DNA of 64,000 nucleotides from DATEDA01 sp963820965 (lineage in GTDB: Bacteria > Pseudomonadota > Gammaproteobacteria > Burkholderiales > SG8-39): the NCBI GenBank assembly GCA_963820965.1, contig CAWGCC010000032.1:1-64000 (forward strand), read 5' to 3'. Positions 44,173-54,353 of the stretch are shown piece after piece (positions within the stretch are counted from its first letter, which is position 1; each line of letters begins with the position of its first letter). The notes beneath the pieces are model-generated. The model made no database searches. It was not told where the DNA came from and saw nothing but the letters and a program-made list of their open reading frames with translations. Both the position numbers and the translations under genes were made by a program.

Positions 44173-44660
44173 CTGTAGGCGGCGTCCACGGCGCGGGCGC
44201 GGGCGATCTCGGCCTCGTATCTGTCGCCCACCGCGAGCAGCATCTCCTTGGTGTAGTAGAGATCGCCGCGCTTCTCGCCGTGGTACTCGAGGATGTGGGT
44301 CTCGACGATCGAATCCACCGGGCAGGACTCCTCGCAGAAGCCGCAGAAGATGCACTTGGTGAGGTCGATGTCGTAGCGCGTGGTGCGGCGCGTCCCGTCA
44401 TCGCGCTCGGCGGTCTCGATCGTGATCGCGAGCGCCGGGCACACCGCCTCGCACAGCTTGCAGCCGATGCAGCGCTCCTCGCCGTTCGGGTAGCGCCGGA
44501 GCGCGTGCAGGCCCCGGAAGCGCGGGCTCGCCGGCGTCTTCTCCTCGGGGAACTGGATGGTGATCTTGCGGGCGAAGAAATGCCGGCCGGTGACCCCCAG
44601 CCCCTTGACGAGCTCCACCAGCAGGAAGGTCTTGAAGAAGTCGCGGACGCGCTCGAGCAT
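44169..44660 (-). CDS. nuoI: NADH-quinone oxidoreductase subunit I (two [4Fe-4S] clusters)
   Basis: 163 residues. Cysteines C64, C67, C70, C74 (CIGCKLCEAVCPALAI) and C103, C106, C109, C113 (CIFCGFCEESCPVDSI) bind clusters N6a and N6b, which relay electrons to NuoB. The N-terminal helix KTFLLVELVKGLGVTGRHFF contacts the membrane arm. Confidence 0.97.
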   Translation of the reverse strand: MLERVRDFFKTFLLVELVKGLGVTGRHFFARKITIQFPEEKTPASPRFRGLHALRRYPNGEERCIGCKLCEAVCPALAITIETAERDDGTRRTTRYDIDLTKCIFCGFCEESCPVDSIVETHILEYHGEKRGDLYYTKEMLLAVGDRYEAEIARARAVDAAYR

Positions 44661-44669
44661 GGCCGCCTC

Positions 44670-45755
44670 CTATATCCACGGGTTCCACGGCGTCTGCATC
44701 CACGCCGCGATCACCACCAGCCAGACGATCGTCAGCGGGATGAACACCTTCCATCCGAGCCGCATGATCTGGTCGTAGCGGTAGCGCGGGAACGTGGCGC
44801 GGAACCAGAGGAAGCAGAACAGCAGGAAACACACCTTGGCCACCAGCCAGACGATCCCGGGGACGGCGTTGAAGACCGCCGAGTCGAGCGGCGGCAGCCA
44901 GCCGCCGAGGAACATGAGCGCGGCGAGCGTCGACACCAGGATCATGTTCATGTACTCGCCGAGGAAGAACAGGGCGAACGCGGTTCCCGAGTACTCGACA
45001 TGGAAGCCGGCGACGATCTCCGACTCCCCCTCGGCGACGTCGAACGGCGCGCGGTTGGTCTCCGCGACCGCCGAGATGAAGTAGACGAGGAACATGGGAA
45101 GCAGCGGCAGCCAGTTCCAGGAGAGGAAGTTGAGTCCCATGCCGGCGAAGTAGCCGCGCGCCTGGGAGTCGACGATGTCGCCGAGGTTGAGGCTCTGCGA
45201 CACGAGCAGCACGCACACCAGCGCGAACCCCATCGCGATCTCGTAGGCCACGATCTGCGCCGCCGAGCGCATCGCGCCGAGGAAGGCGTACTTGGAGTTC
45301 GACGCCCAGCCGGCGATGATCACGCCGTACACGCCCATCGACGTGATCGCCATCACGTACAGGAGGCCGGCGTTCACGTCGGCAAGCACGACGCCGGGTG
45401 CGAACGGGATCACCGCCCAGGCCGCCAGCGCCGGCATCAGCACCATCATCGGTCCGAGCAGGAACAGGAACTTGTTCGCCCCGGTCGGGACGATCACTTC
45501 CTTGAACACCAGCTTGAACACGTCGGCGAACGGCTGCAGCAGCCCTACCGGTCCGACGCGGTTGGGACCGATGCGCACCTGCATGTAGCCGATCACCTTG
45601 CGCTCGGCGAGCGTGAGGTAGGCGACGCCGAGGATCAGCGGTATCGCGATCGCGACGATGAAGACGAGCGTCTTCACCAGCACCCAGAGCGGCGGCCCCC
45701 AGGTCGCGCCGAAGACCGAGGTCGAGTAGCCGGCGAGCGTGTCGAGGAGTTCCAT
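44670..45755 (-). CDS. nuoH: NADH-quinone oxidoreductase subunit H
   Basis: 361 residues, eight helices. It contains GVAYLTLAERKVIGYMQVRI GPNRVGP (conserved quinone-cavity face), EIAMGFALVCVLLV and AETNRAPFDVAEGESEIVAG, all characteristic of the quinone-site subunit. It ends DQIMRLGWKVFIPLTIVWLV. The reading frame is intact. The 60-bp gap to nuoG carries a hairpin repeat. Confidence 0.96.
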   Translation of the reverse strand: MELLDTLAGYSTSVFGATWGPPLWVLVKTLVFIVAIAIPLILGVAYLTLAERKVIGYMQVRIGPNRVGPVGLLQPFADVFKLVFKEVIVPTGANKFLFLLGPMMVLMPALAAWAVIPFAPGVVLADVNAGLLYVMAITSMGVYGVIIAGWASNSKYAFLGAMRSAAQIVAYEIAMGFALVCVLLVSQSLNLGDIVDSQARGYFAGMGLNFLSWNWLPLLPMFLVYFISAVAETNRAPFDVAEGESEIVAGFHVEYSGTAFALFFLGEYMNMILVSTLAALMFLGGWLPPLDSAVFNAVPGIVWLVAKVCFLLFCFLWFRATFPRYRYDQIMRLGWKVFIPLTIVWLVVIAAWMQTPWNPWI

Positions 45756-45775
45756 GGTCAGGCCGCCGTGGGCGC

Positions 45776-45815
45776 CGAAGTCAGCAAAAGCGATGCCTCC
45801 GGCATCGGTTTCATC
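45776..45815. repeat. Hairpin repeat, copy B (nuoG-nuoH gap)
   Basis: CGAAGTCAGCAAAAGCGATGCC-TCC-GGCATCGGTTTC matches copy A at 14692-14731 in most positions. The stem differs by a paired change (GATGCC/GGCATC against GACGCC/GGCGTC). It lies between nuoG and nuoH inside the operon, so it is not an efficient terminator there, or acts as an attenuator or mRNA-processing site. Confidence 0.55.
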
Positions 45816-48155
45816 TTAGGCCCGCTCGACCGCGATCTCGCCGAACATCGCGCCGAGCATCGCGGTCGCCGGATGCGCCGTCGCGACGCGCAGCACCCCG
45901 TCGGCGAGCGCGTCGTCGCGCGCGATCTCGAGCAGCGCCTCGCCGCCGTCCTGCCGCACCCGGACGCGATCGCCGATCCTAAGGCCGAGCCGCGCGAGCA
46001 CCGCGCCGTTCGCGCGCGCGCGCGGGGGAGCCGCGTCGGCGGTCTGCTGCAACGAGTGCGCGCGCCGCACGATCGGATCGGCGAAATACATCGGCACGTC
46101 CGCGACGCGCTCGAGCGGCGCCGACGTGCCGGCCGGCCCGAGCGCGACCCCGTCGAGCGAGTTCGAGAGCCGGTCGGGAAGCGCCTCGGGCCGGCACGCT
46201 TCGTCGCGGATCTGCTCGCTGCGATCGTAGCCGAACCCCGGCAGCCCGAGCAGGTTGCCGAGGACGCGCAGCACCTTCCACGCCGGCCGGGACCCGCCCC
46301 GCGGCTTCACCGCCGGATTGAAGCTCTGCATCCGCCCCTCGGCGTTCACGTAGGTCCCCGAGGTCTCGGTGAAGGGCGTGATCGGCAGCAGCACGTCCGC
46401 GTACGCGGGCGCCTCGCCCCGGAAGGCAGCGAGCGCGACCACGAAGTCCGCCTCGTCCATGGCCCGCGCCGCCTGGTGCGGGTTGCCGGTGTCGAGCTCC
46501 GGCTCCACGTTCACGAGCAGGTATGCCTTCCGCGGGGCAGCAAGCATTGCCGCGGCGTTCAGGCCGCCGCCACCCGGCACGCAGCGCGCAAGGTAACCGC
46601 CGACGCTGTTCGCGGCCTCGCCGAGAAAACCGAATCGTGCGCCGAGCACGCCCGCGGCCGCCTGGGCGAGCGCATGGAGCTGGCTCGCGCGCGGGTGCTG
46701 CTGGGCGCTTGCGCCGAGGAAGATGCCGGCGTTCCCGCCGGAGGCGAGGCTCTTCGCGATTGCACGCGCCGCATCGCCCACCTCGACCGATGCCAGTGCC
46801 GGCGGCACCGCGGCGCCCTTCTCTTCCGCGACCGCCTTCGCGACCTGCGCGAGCGCCGGCACGAGCTCGCCCGGACGCACGACGACCTCGCGGTTCAGCC
46901 TGATGGCGAGGTCGTCGCCCGCGACGTGGATCACGTTCACCTGCTGGCCATGCTTCGCCGCCTGCCGGAAGCGGTTGGCGAGGAGCGGATGGTCCTTGCG
47001 CAGGAACGAGCCGACGATGAGCACGCGGTCGAGGTTGCCCAGCGCCGCGACCGGCATCCCGAGCCATGGCGCGCCCTGCAGCTTGCCGTCGGCCGCAAAG
47101 TCGGACTGCCGCAGCCGGAAGTCGACGTTCTCGCTCCCCAGACCGCGCACGACCAGCTGCGCGAGATGCATCTCCTCGAGCGTCGAATGCGGCGAGACGA
47201 GCGCGCCGATCGCAGCCGGGCCGTAGGCGGATCGAACCTTGCGCAGCCCCTCGACCGCGAGCTCGAGCGCCTTCTCCCAGTCGACCTCGCGCCACTCCCC
47301 GCCCTGCCTCAGCATGGGCTTCGTCAGGCGGTCGGTCGAGTTGAGGCCCTCGTAGGAAAACCGGTCCTTGTCGGAGAGCCAGCACTCGTTCAGCTCCGGC
47401 TGCTCGAGGGGCACCACCCGCATCACCTCGTCGTTCTTCACCTGCACGACGAGGTTCGAGCCGAGGCTGTCGTGCGGGCTCACCGACCGCCGCCGCCCGA
47501 GCTCCCAGGTGCGCGCGGTGTAGCGGAAAGGCTTCGAGGTGAGCGCGCCGACCGGGCAGATGTCGATCATGTTGCCCGACAGCTCCGACTCGACGGCCTG
47601 TCCGACGAAGGACACGATCTCCGCGTGCTCGCCGCGGCCGACCAGGCCGAGCTCCATGACGCCGGCGATCTCCTGCCCGAAGCGGACGCACCGCGTGCAG
47701 TGGATGCAGCGGGTCATTTCCTCGGCCGAGATGAGCGGGCCCATCGGCTTCGGCAGCACCACGCGCTTGGGCTCGGTGTAGCGCGAGCTCGACGCGCCAT
47801 AGCCCACGGCGAGATCCTGCAGCTGGCACTCGCCGCCCTGGTCGCAGATCGGGCAGTCGAGCGGGTGGTTGATCAGGAGGAACTCCATCACCCCGCGCTG
47901 CGCCTCCTTCGCGTACTCCGAGCGCGTGTGGATCTTCATCCCCTCGGTCACCGGCGTCGCGCACGCCGGCATGGGCTTCGGCGCCTTCTCGATCTGGACC
48001 AGGCACATGCGGCAGTTCGCGGCGATCGAGAGCTTCGGGTGCCAGCAGAAGTGCGGCACGTAGACGCCGAGCTTGTTCGTGGCCGTCATCACCATCGAGC
48101 CCGCCGGGACCTCGACCGGGCGGCCGTCGACCTCGACCTTGACCATCGCCGCCAC
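45816..48155 (-). CDS. nuoG: NADH-quinone oxidoreductase subunit G
   Basis: 779 residues. The N-terminal ferredoxin-like part has C37, C48, C51, C65 ([2Fe-2S] N1b) and the H-x3-C-type cluster region LLINHPLDCPICDQGGECQL. CIHCTRCVRFGQEIAGVMEL binds N4/N5 clusters. The remainder is a molybdopterin-oxidoreductase-like domain that has lost its cofactor (SDKDRFSYEGLNSTDRLTKP). Length is usual for betaproteobacterial NuoG. It starts 13 bp after nuoF. Confidence 0.95.
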   Translation of the reverse strand: MAAMVKVEVDGRPVEVPAGSMVMTATNKLGVYVPHFCWHPKLSIAANCRMCLVQIEKAPKPMPACATPVTEGMKIHTRSEYAKEAQRGVMEFLLINHPLDCPICDQGGECQLQDLAVGYGASSSRYTEPKRVVLPKPMGPLISAEEMTRCIHCTRCVRFGQEIAGVMELGLVGRGEHAEIVSFVGQAVESELSGNMIDICPVGALTSKPFRYTARTWELGRRRSVSPHDSLGSNLVVQVKNDEVMRVVPLEQPELNECWLSDKDRFSYEGLNSTDRLTKPMLRQGGEWREVDWEKALELAVEGLRKVRSAYGPAAIGALVSPHSTLEEMHLAQLVVRGLGSENVDFRLRQSDFAADGKLQGAPWLGMPVAALGNLDRVLIVGSFLRKDHPLLANRFRQAAKHGQQVNVIHVAGDDLAIRLNREVVVRPGELVPALAQVAKAVAEEKGAAVPPALASVEVGDAARAIAKSLASGGNAGIFLGASAQQHPRASQLHALAQAAAGVLGARFGFLGEAANSVGGYLARCVPGGGGLNAAAMLAAPRKAYLLVNVEPELDTGNPHQAARAMDEADFVVALAAFRGEAPAYADVLLPITPFTETSGTYVNAEGRMQSFNPAVKPRGGSRPAWKVLRVLGNLLGLPGFGYDRSEQIRDEACRPEALPDRLSNSLDGVALGPAGTSAPLERVADVPMYFADPIVRRAHSLQQTADAAPPRARANGAVLARLGLRIGDRVRVRQDGGEALLEIARDDALADGVLRVATAHPATAMLGAMFGEIAVERA

Positions 48156-48168
48156 TAGCTCGACCTCT

Positions 48169-49499
<1,331 letters not shown>

Positions 49500-49503
<4 letters not shown>

Positions 49504-49973
49504 TCGAGCTCCTTCAGGAACCTGTCGATCGCGTCGGGCGTCATGAAGCTCGCCATCTGCTTGTTGTTGACGAGCATCACCGGCGCATCCCCGCACGCGC
49601 CGAAGCATTCGCCTTCCTTCAGCGTGAACCGGCCGTCGGCGGAGGTCTCGTTCCAGCCGACGCCGAGCCGCCGCTTGAGATGGTCGGCCGCCTCGTTCGC
49701 GCCGCGGAGCGCGCACGGCAGGTTGGTGCAGATCACGAGCTTGTACCTGCCGAGCGGCGCCAGGTCGTACATCGTGTAGAACGAGGCCACCTCCTCGACC
49801 GCGATCGGCGGCATGCCGAGGTAGTCGGCCACGAACGCCAGCACCTCGGGCGAGAGATAGCCCTTCTCGTGCTGGGCGATCGCGAGCGCCGACATCACCG
49901 CCGACTGCCTCTGGTCCGGCGGGTACTTGGTCAGCTCCCGGTCGATCTTCTTCAGCGCCTCGTTGCTCAACAT
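49500..49973 (-). CDS. nuoE: NADH-quinone oxidoreductase subunit E ([2Fe-2S] N1a)
   Basis: 157 residues of the thioredoxin-like ferredoxin family. Cluster cysteines are C82, C87, C123 and C127 (CTNLPCALRG, GECFGACGDAP). Starts MLSNEALKKIDRELTKYPPD; the gene is coupled to nuoF. 106 bp separate it from nuoD. Confidence 0.96.
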
Positions 49974-50079
49974 GAGCGCGTTTCAGCTCAAAGCACGCGG
50001 CGCGCGCGAAGAACGCGGCGGGGACGGGGTTTCTCGATCATGCTCTTCGACGTTCCCGCGATCCTCGCAGTGTCCGCGT

Positions 50080-51333
50080 TCAACGGTCGACTTCGCCGAA
50101 CACGATATCCAGCGTCCCGATGATCGCCACGGCATCGGCGATCATGTGCCCGCGCGAGATCTCGTCCATCGCCGCGAGATGCGCGAACCCGGGTGCGCGG
50201 ATCTTCAGGCGGTAGGGCTTGTTCGCGCCGTCGGAGACGAGGTAGATGCCGAACTCGCCCTTCGGCGCCTCGACCGCGGCATAGGCCTCGCCGGCCGGCA
50301 CGTGCATGCCCTCGGTGTAGAGCTTGAAGTGGTGGATCAGCTCCTCCATGCTGCTCTTCATCTCGACGCGCGACGGCGGCGCGACCTTGTGGTTGTCGGT
50401 GATCACCGGGCCGGGGTTCTGCCGCAGCCACTCGATGCACTGCCGGATGATCCGGTTCGACTGGCGCATCTCCTCGACGCGGACGAGGTAGCGGTCGTAG
50501 CAGTCGCCGTTCCGGCCGATCGGGATGTCGAAGTCCATCCGGTCGTAGACCTCGTAGGGCTGCTTCCTGCGCAGGTCCCATTCGATGCCGGAGCCGCGCA
50601 CCATCGGCCCGCTGAAGCCGAGCGCGAGCGCCCGCTCCGGCGTCACCACGCCGATGCCGACCGTGCGCTGCTTCCAGATCCGGTTGTCGGTGAGGAGCGT
50701 CTCGTAGTCGTCGACGTAGGCCGGGAAGCGCGTGGTGAAGTCGTCGAGGAAGTCGAGCAGCGATCCGCGCCGGTTCGCGTTGAGCTCGGCGACGTCCTTG
50801 TCGCTGCGGAACGACGACGGCCGGTAATGCGGCATCGTGTCGGGGAGATCGCGGTACACCCCGCCCGGCCGGTAGTAGGCCGCGTGCAGCCGCGCGCCCG
50901 AGACCGCCTCGTAGCAGTCCATCAGGTCCTCGCGCTCGCGGAAGCAGTACAGGAACACCGTCATCGCGCCCACGTCGAGCGCGTGCGCGCCGAGCCACAG
51001 CAGGTGATTCAGGACGCGCGTGAGCTCGTCGAACAGCACGCGGATGTACTGCGCGCGGAGCGGCACCTCGACTCCGAGGAGCTTCTCGATCGCCATGCAG
51101 TAGGCGTGCTCGTTCACCATCATCGAGACGTAGTCCAGCCGGTCCATGTAGGGCAGCGACTGGATGAACGTCTTGTGCTCGGCGAGCTTCTCGGTCGCGC
51201 GGTGCAGGAGGCCGATGTGCGGGTCGGCGCGCATGATCACCTCGCCGTCGAGCTCGAGCACGAGGCGCAGCACGCCGTGGGCCGCCGGGTGCTGCGGCCC
51301 AAAATTGAGCGTGTAGTTCCTGATCTCTGCCAC
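50080..51333 (-). CDS. nuoD: NADH-quinone oxidoreductase subunit D
   Basis: 417 residues from a GTG at 51333 (VAEIRNYTLNFGPQHPAAHG). It contains the quinone-site loop GPQHPAAHGVLRLVLELDGE, HRATEKLAEHKTFIQSLPYM (conserved His), and C-terminal DIVFGEVDR. This 49-kDa subunit forms the quinone pocket with NuoB. Start choice: GTG is the only in-frame start that keeps the conserved N-terminus. A second copy of the same first 12 codons, with ATG, lies 155 bp upstream (51454-51487) but is out of phase. Confidence 0.95.
   Translation of the reverse strand: MAEIRNYTLNFGPQHPAAHGVLRLVLELDGEVIMRADPHIGLLHRATEKLAEHKTFIQSLPYMDRLDYVSMMVNEHAYCMAIEKLLGVEVPLRAQYIRVLFDELTRVLNHLLWLGAHALDVGAMTVFLYCFREREDLMDCYEAVSGARLHAAYYRPGGVYRDLPDTMPHYRPSSFRSDKDVAELNANRRGSLLDFLDDFTTRFPAYVDDYETLLTDNRIWKQRTVGIGVVTPERALALGFSGPMVRGSGIEWDLRRKQPYEVYDRMDFDIPIGRNGDCYDRYLVRVEEMRQSNRIIRQCIEWLRQNPGPVITDNHKVAPPSRVEMKSSMEELIHHFKLYTEGMHVPAGEAYAAVEAPKGEFGIYLVSDGANKPYRLKIRAPGFAHLAAMDEISRGHMIADAVAIIGTLDIVFGEVDR
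51299..51332. repeat. Direct repeat, copy 2 (true nuoD start)
   Basis: 34 nt identical to 51454-51487. It covers the nuoD start codon region (coding for AEIRNYTLNFG). Confidence 0.95.
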
Positions 51334-51338
51334 GCGCG

Positions 51339-51488
51339 CTAGTCCTGCATCGCTCCGACGTTCGACCGTCGCAGCGGCGTGAGCTCAATTTCGGCGCAGG
51401 CTGACTTCGCTTGCCAAGTCAAGCCGCGCCGCTCGCCGGCGCGGCGGCCGGAGCCAAAATTGAGCGTGTAGTTCCTGATCTCTGCCAT
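51339..51488 (-). CDS. Small reading frame created by the duplicated nuoD start (49 aa)
   Basis: ATG 51488 lies 3 bp after the nuoC stop. The frame reads MAEIRNYTLNFG, identical to NuoD, then diverges (SGRRAGERRGLTWQAKSACA) and stops at 51339-51341, 5 bp before the real nuoD GTG. It contains no known motif. It could act as a translated leader coupling nuoC to nuoD, or be an artefact of the duplication. Confidence 0.35.
   Translation of the reverse strand: MAEIRNYTLNFGSGRRAGERRGLTWQAKSACAEIELTPLRRSNVGAMQD
51454..51487. repeat. Direct repeat, copy 1 (duplicated nuoD start)
   Basis: 34 nt identical to 51299-51332, 155 bp away. The DNA between them contains a strong GC-rich hairpin (GCCGCGCCG/CGGCGCGGC at about 51424-51447). 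Confidence 0.95.
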
Positions 51489-51491
51489 CGC

Positions 51492-52115
51492 TCAGTGCTT
51501 GGTGCCCGGCGCTTTCGCCCCGAGGTCGCCGTACTGCTCCTCCCGGATGATCCGCGGCACGACCTCGCGCGGCTCGATCGTCACCGGCTGGTAGATCACC
51601 CGCTTCTGGTCCGGGTCGTAGCGCATCTCGACGGTGCCCGAGAGCGGAAAGTCCTTGCGGAACGGGTGGCCGACGAAGCCGTAGTCGGTGAGGATCCGGC
51701 GCAGATCCGCGTGGCCGGAGAACATGATCCCGAAGAGGTCGAACGCCTCGCGCTCGAACCAGTTCAGCCCCGGCCACAGGCCGGTGAGCGAATCGACCAC
51801 CGGAAAGGCGTCCTCCGGCGCGAACGTCCGCACGCGCAGGCGCCAGTTGTGCGTGAGCGAAAGGAGATGCACGACGACGGCGTACCGCGGTCCCTCCCAG
51901 GCGCCGTCGCCGTAGGCGGAGTAGTCGACGCCGCAGAGGTCCATCGCCTCCTCGAACCGCAGCGTCGGATGATCGCGGAGCGTTTGCATGACCTCCAGCC
52001 AGTCGGCGGCCTTGACGACCAGGCTGAGCTCGCCGAGTGCGGCGGTGAGGCTCGCGATCCGGGCCGCAAGCACCGACTCGAGCGCCGACGTCAGCCGTTC
52101 GATGCGGGTCGACAT
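51492..52115 (-). CDS. nuoC: NADH-quinone oxidoreductase subunit C
   Basis: 207 residues from ATG 52115, overlapping the nuoB stop by one base (TGATG). The 30-kDa subunit signature ERE.FD.FG...GH is ERLEAFDLFGIMFSGHADLR-like: WFEREAFDLFGIMFSGHADL, RRILTDYGFVGHPFRKDFPL. It is separate from nuoD, as in Betaproteobacteria. Confidence 0.95.
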   Translation of the reverse strand: MSTRIERLTSALESVLAARIASLTAALGELSLVVKAADWLEVMQTLRDHPTLRFEEAMDLCGVDYSAYGDGAWEGPRYAVVVHLLSLTHNWRLRVRTFAPEDAFPVVDSLTGLWPGLNWFEREAFDLFGIMFSGHADLRRILTDYGFVGHPFRKDFPLSGTVEMRYDPDQKRVIYQPVTIEPREVVPRIIREEQYGDLGAKAPGTKH

Positions 52116-52591
52116 CAGCGGGCGATGGTGCTGGTCCGCCGGATCTTGTTCTGCAGCTGGACCAGCCCGTAGAGCAGCGCCTCCGCGGTGGGCGGACAGC
52201 CCGGCACGTAGATGTCGACGGGGACGATCCGGTCGCAGCCGCGCACGACCGAGTACGAGTAGTGGTAATACCCGCCGCCGTTCGCGCACGAGCCCATCGA
52301 CACGACCCAGCGCGGCTCGGGCATCTGGTCGTAGACCTTGCGCAGCGCCGGGGCCATCTTGTTGCACAGCGTGCCGGCGACGATCATCACGTCGGACTGC
52401 CGCGGGCTCGGCCGGAAGACGATCCCGAACCGGTCGAGGTCGTACCGCGCGGCGCCGGCGTGCATCATCTCGACCGCGCAGCACGCGAGGCCGAAGGTCA
52501 TCGGCCACATCGAGCCCGTCCGCGCCCAGTTGAACAGCTTGTCGAGCTGGGTGGTGACGAAGCCTTCCTGCATTAGCCCTTCAATCCCCAT
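52115..52591 (-). CDS. nuoB: NADH-quinone oxidoreductase subunit B ([4Fe-4S] N2)
   Basis: 158 residues. Cluster N2 ligands are the tandem C37-C38 (GLACCAVEMM), C102 (GSCANGG) and C132 (VPGCPPTAEALLYG). Last cluster before quinone. Starts MGIEGLMQEGFVTTQLDKL, 3 bp after the nuoA stop. Confidence 0.97.
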   Translation of the reverse strand: MGIEGLMQEGFVTTQLDKLFNWARTGSMWPMTFGLACCAVEMMHAGAARYDLDRFGIVFRPSPRQSDVMIVAGTLCNKMAPALRKVYDQMPEPRWVVSMGSCANGGGYYHYSYSVVRGCDRIVPVDIYVPGCPPTAEALLYGLVQLQNKIRRTSTIAR

Positions 52592-52594
52592 GGA

Positions 52595-52951
52595 TTACTC
52601 CCACTCGAGCGCCCCCTTCTTCCATTCGTAGATGAAGCCGACGACGAGGATCGCCAGGAACACCATCATCGACCAGAAGCCGAACGCGCCGATGTCGTTG
52701 AGCGTCACCGCCCACGGAAAGAGGAACGCGATCTCGAGGTCGAACAGGATGAACAGGATCGCGACGAGGTAGTAGCGCACGTCGAACTTCATGCGCGCGT
52801 CCTCGAACGCCTCGAACCCGCACTCGTACGGAGAGAGCTTCTCGCTGTCGGGCTTGCGCGGGCCGAGGACGAAGCCGACGCCGAGCAGCAGGCCGCCGAA
52901 CACGATGCCGACGACGATGAAGAGGAGGACCGGAAAGTACTCGGCGAGCAC
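52595..52951 (-). CDS. nuoA: NADH-quinone oxidoreductase subunit A
   Basis: 118 residues, three helices: YFPVLLFIVVGIVFGGLLLG, the conserved cytoplasmic loop KLSPYECGFEAFEDARMKFD and FDLEIAFLFPWAVTLND. First gene of the operon. The 120 bp between it and the tRNA would hold the promoter; I see no strong boxes in it. Confidence 0.97.
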   Translation of the reverse strand: MLAEYFPVLLFIVVGIVFGGLLLGVGFVLGPRKPDSEKLSPYECGFEAFEDARMKFDVRYYLVAILFILFDLEIAFLFPWAVTLNDIGAFGFWSMMVFLAILVVGFIYEWKKGALEWE

Positions 52952-53072
52952 GGGCTCAACCCTTCGAATCGCCGCGGCCGCGATTCGCGGCTCGCTCGAG
53001 GCCTGCTCGCACGGATAGGACCCTTCTCAAAGCGTTCGGGACGGCGGACCGCCGCGGTCCGCCGCCGTTCGT

Positions 53073-53159
53073 TGGTGCCGACGGGGAGACTCGAACTCCC
53101 ACAGCCTTGCGGCCACCAGCCCCTCAAGCTGGCGTGTCTACCAATTTCACCACGTCGGC
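53073..53159 (-). tRNA. tRNA-Leu (anticodon GAG)
   Basis: 87 nt including an encoded CCA. Acceptor arm GCCGACG/CGTCGGC with discriminator A, D arm with GGTAGACA, anticodon arm CCAGC-TTGAGGG-GCTGG (anticodon GAG), a long class II variable arm (TGGCCGCAAGGCTGT), T arm with GTTCGAGTC. It lies between secG and nuoA, as in many betaproteobacteria. Confidence 0.97.
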
Positions 53160-53211
53160 CCGCGGGCGCCGCATCGCGCGCGCCGACTCGCGCGATGCAC
53201 CATTCATTCTA

Positions 53212-53586
53212 CTACTTCGGAACCTCGCTCCCTTTCGAGGCCGGCGGCTCCGGCGCCTGCGGCTTGGTCGGGTCCGCGGCGGGTGCCTTCGTCGCGCCCG
53301 CGGCCGGCGGCGCGCCCGCGTCCATCACGCTGCCGCCCGTCCTGGGCTTGACGTTCGCGAGGTACGCCAGGCCGAGGCTCGAGAGAAAGAACACCGCGGC
53401 GAGGATCGAAGTCGTTCGCGAGAGGAAGTTCGCCGACCCGGTGGCCCCGAACAGGCTGCCCGAAGCGCCCGACCCGAATGCCGCGCCGACGTCGGCGCCC
53501 TTGCCGTGCTGAAGCAGGACGAGCCCGATCACGCCGAGCGCCGCCAGCACGTGGATGACGAGAACCAATGTCAGCCAGATATCCAC
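53212..53586 (-). CDS. secG: Preprotein translocase subunit SecG
   Basis: 124 residues from GTG 53586 after AGGTGAA. Two helices (LTLVLVIHVLAALGVIGLVL and TSILAAVFFLSSLGLAYLAN) flank the conserved loop LQHGKGADVGAAFGSGASGS, LFGATGSANFLSR. The Ala/Pro-rich C-terminal tail is typical. It assists SecYEG. Five bases separate it from tpiA. Confidence 0.94.
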   Translation of the reverse strand: MDIWLTLVLVIHVLAALGVIGLVLLQHGKGADVGAAFGSGASGSLFGATGSANFLSRTTSILAAVFFLSSLGLAYLANVKPRTGGSVMDAGAPPAAGATKAPAADPTKPQAPEPPASKGSEVPK

Positions 53587-53591
53587 TTCAC

Positions 53592-54353
53592 CTACCCTGT
53601 CTTCACTGCCGCGCTGCAGATCGCGAGGAAATCCTCTGCGACGAGCGACGCGGCGCCGATCAAGCCGCCGTCGATGTCGGGCATCGCGAAGAGCGCCTCC
53701 GCGTTCGCCGGTTTCACGCTGCCGCCGTAGAGCACCGGGAGCCGCTCCGCCACGCCCGTATCGGCGGCCCCGACCCGCGCGCGGATGAACGCGTGGACCG
53801 CCTGCGCCTGCTCGGGGCTCGCCGTGCGTCCGGTGCCGATGGCCCATACCGGCTCGTAGGCAATCACCGCGTCGGCGAGCGCGGCGACGCCCGCTGCGCC
53901 CATGACGGCCTGCAGCTGTCGGCCGACGACCTCCTCGGTCGCGCCCTGCTCGCGCTCCTGGAGCGTCTCGCCCACGCAGAGGATGGGCACGAGTCCCACG
54001 CGCTGCGCCGCGCCGAACTTCGCCGCAACCTGCGCATCGCGCTCGCCGAAGAGCTGGCGCCGCTCCGAATGCCCGACGATCACGTGGCGGCAGCCGAGCT
54101 CGCGCAGCATCGCTCCCGACACCTCACCGGTATACGCGCCCGAGTCGTGCTCGCTCAGATTCTGCGCGCCCCACGCGACCCGCGTGCCGCCGAGAACGCC
54201 GGCTGCCTGTTGCAGATACGGAAAGGGGACACAGACCGCGATCTCGACCCCGGGCAGATCGCCGGCACGCGCCTTCACGGAGTCGAGAAGCCGCTGGTTC
54301 GCCGCGAGGCTGCCATGCATCTTCCAGTTGCCCGCGACGAGCCGTGCGCGCAT
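53592..54353 (-). CDS. tpiA: Triosephosphate isomerase
   Basis: 253 residues. Catalytic residues are N9, K11 (AGNWKMHG), H95 (VIVGHSERR) and E167 (AYEPVWAIGTG). The phosphate-binding LYGGSVKPANAEAL and GGLIGAASL are intact. Interconverts dihydroxyacetone phosphate and glyceraldehyde 3-phosphate. The operon tpiA-secG-tRNA-nuo is conserved. Confidence 0.97.
   Translation of the reverse strand: MRARLVAGNWKMHGSLAANQRLLDSVKARAGDLPGVEIAVCVPFPYLQQAAGVLGGTRVAWGAQNLSEHDSGAYTGEVSGAMLRELGCRHVIVGHSERRQLFGERDAQVAAKFGAAQRVGLVPILCVGETLQEREQGATEEVVGRQLQAVMGAAGVAALADAVIAYEPVWAIGTGRTASPEQAQAVHAFIRARVGAADTGVAERLPVLYGGSVKPANAEALFAMPDIDGGLIGAASLVAEDFLAICSAAVKTG

Noticed and set aside
44280..48158. 1,292-residue plus-strand frame antisense to nuoI-nuoG
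   Set aside because: It is a shadow of strongly conserved complex I genes on the minus strand; composition is His/Arg/Asp-rich without motifs.
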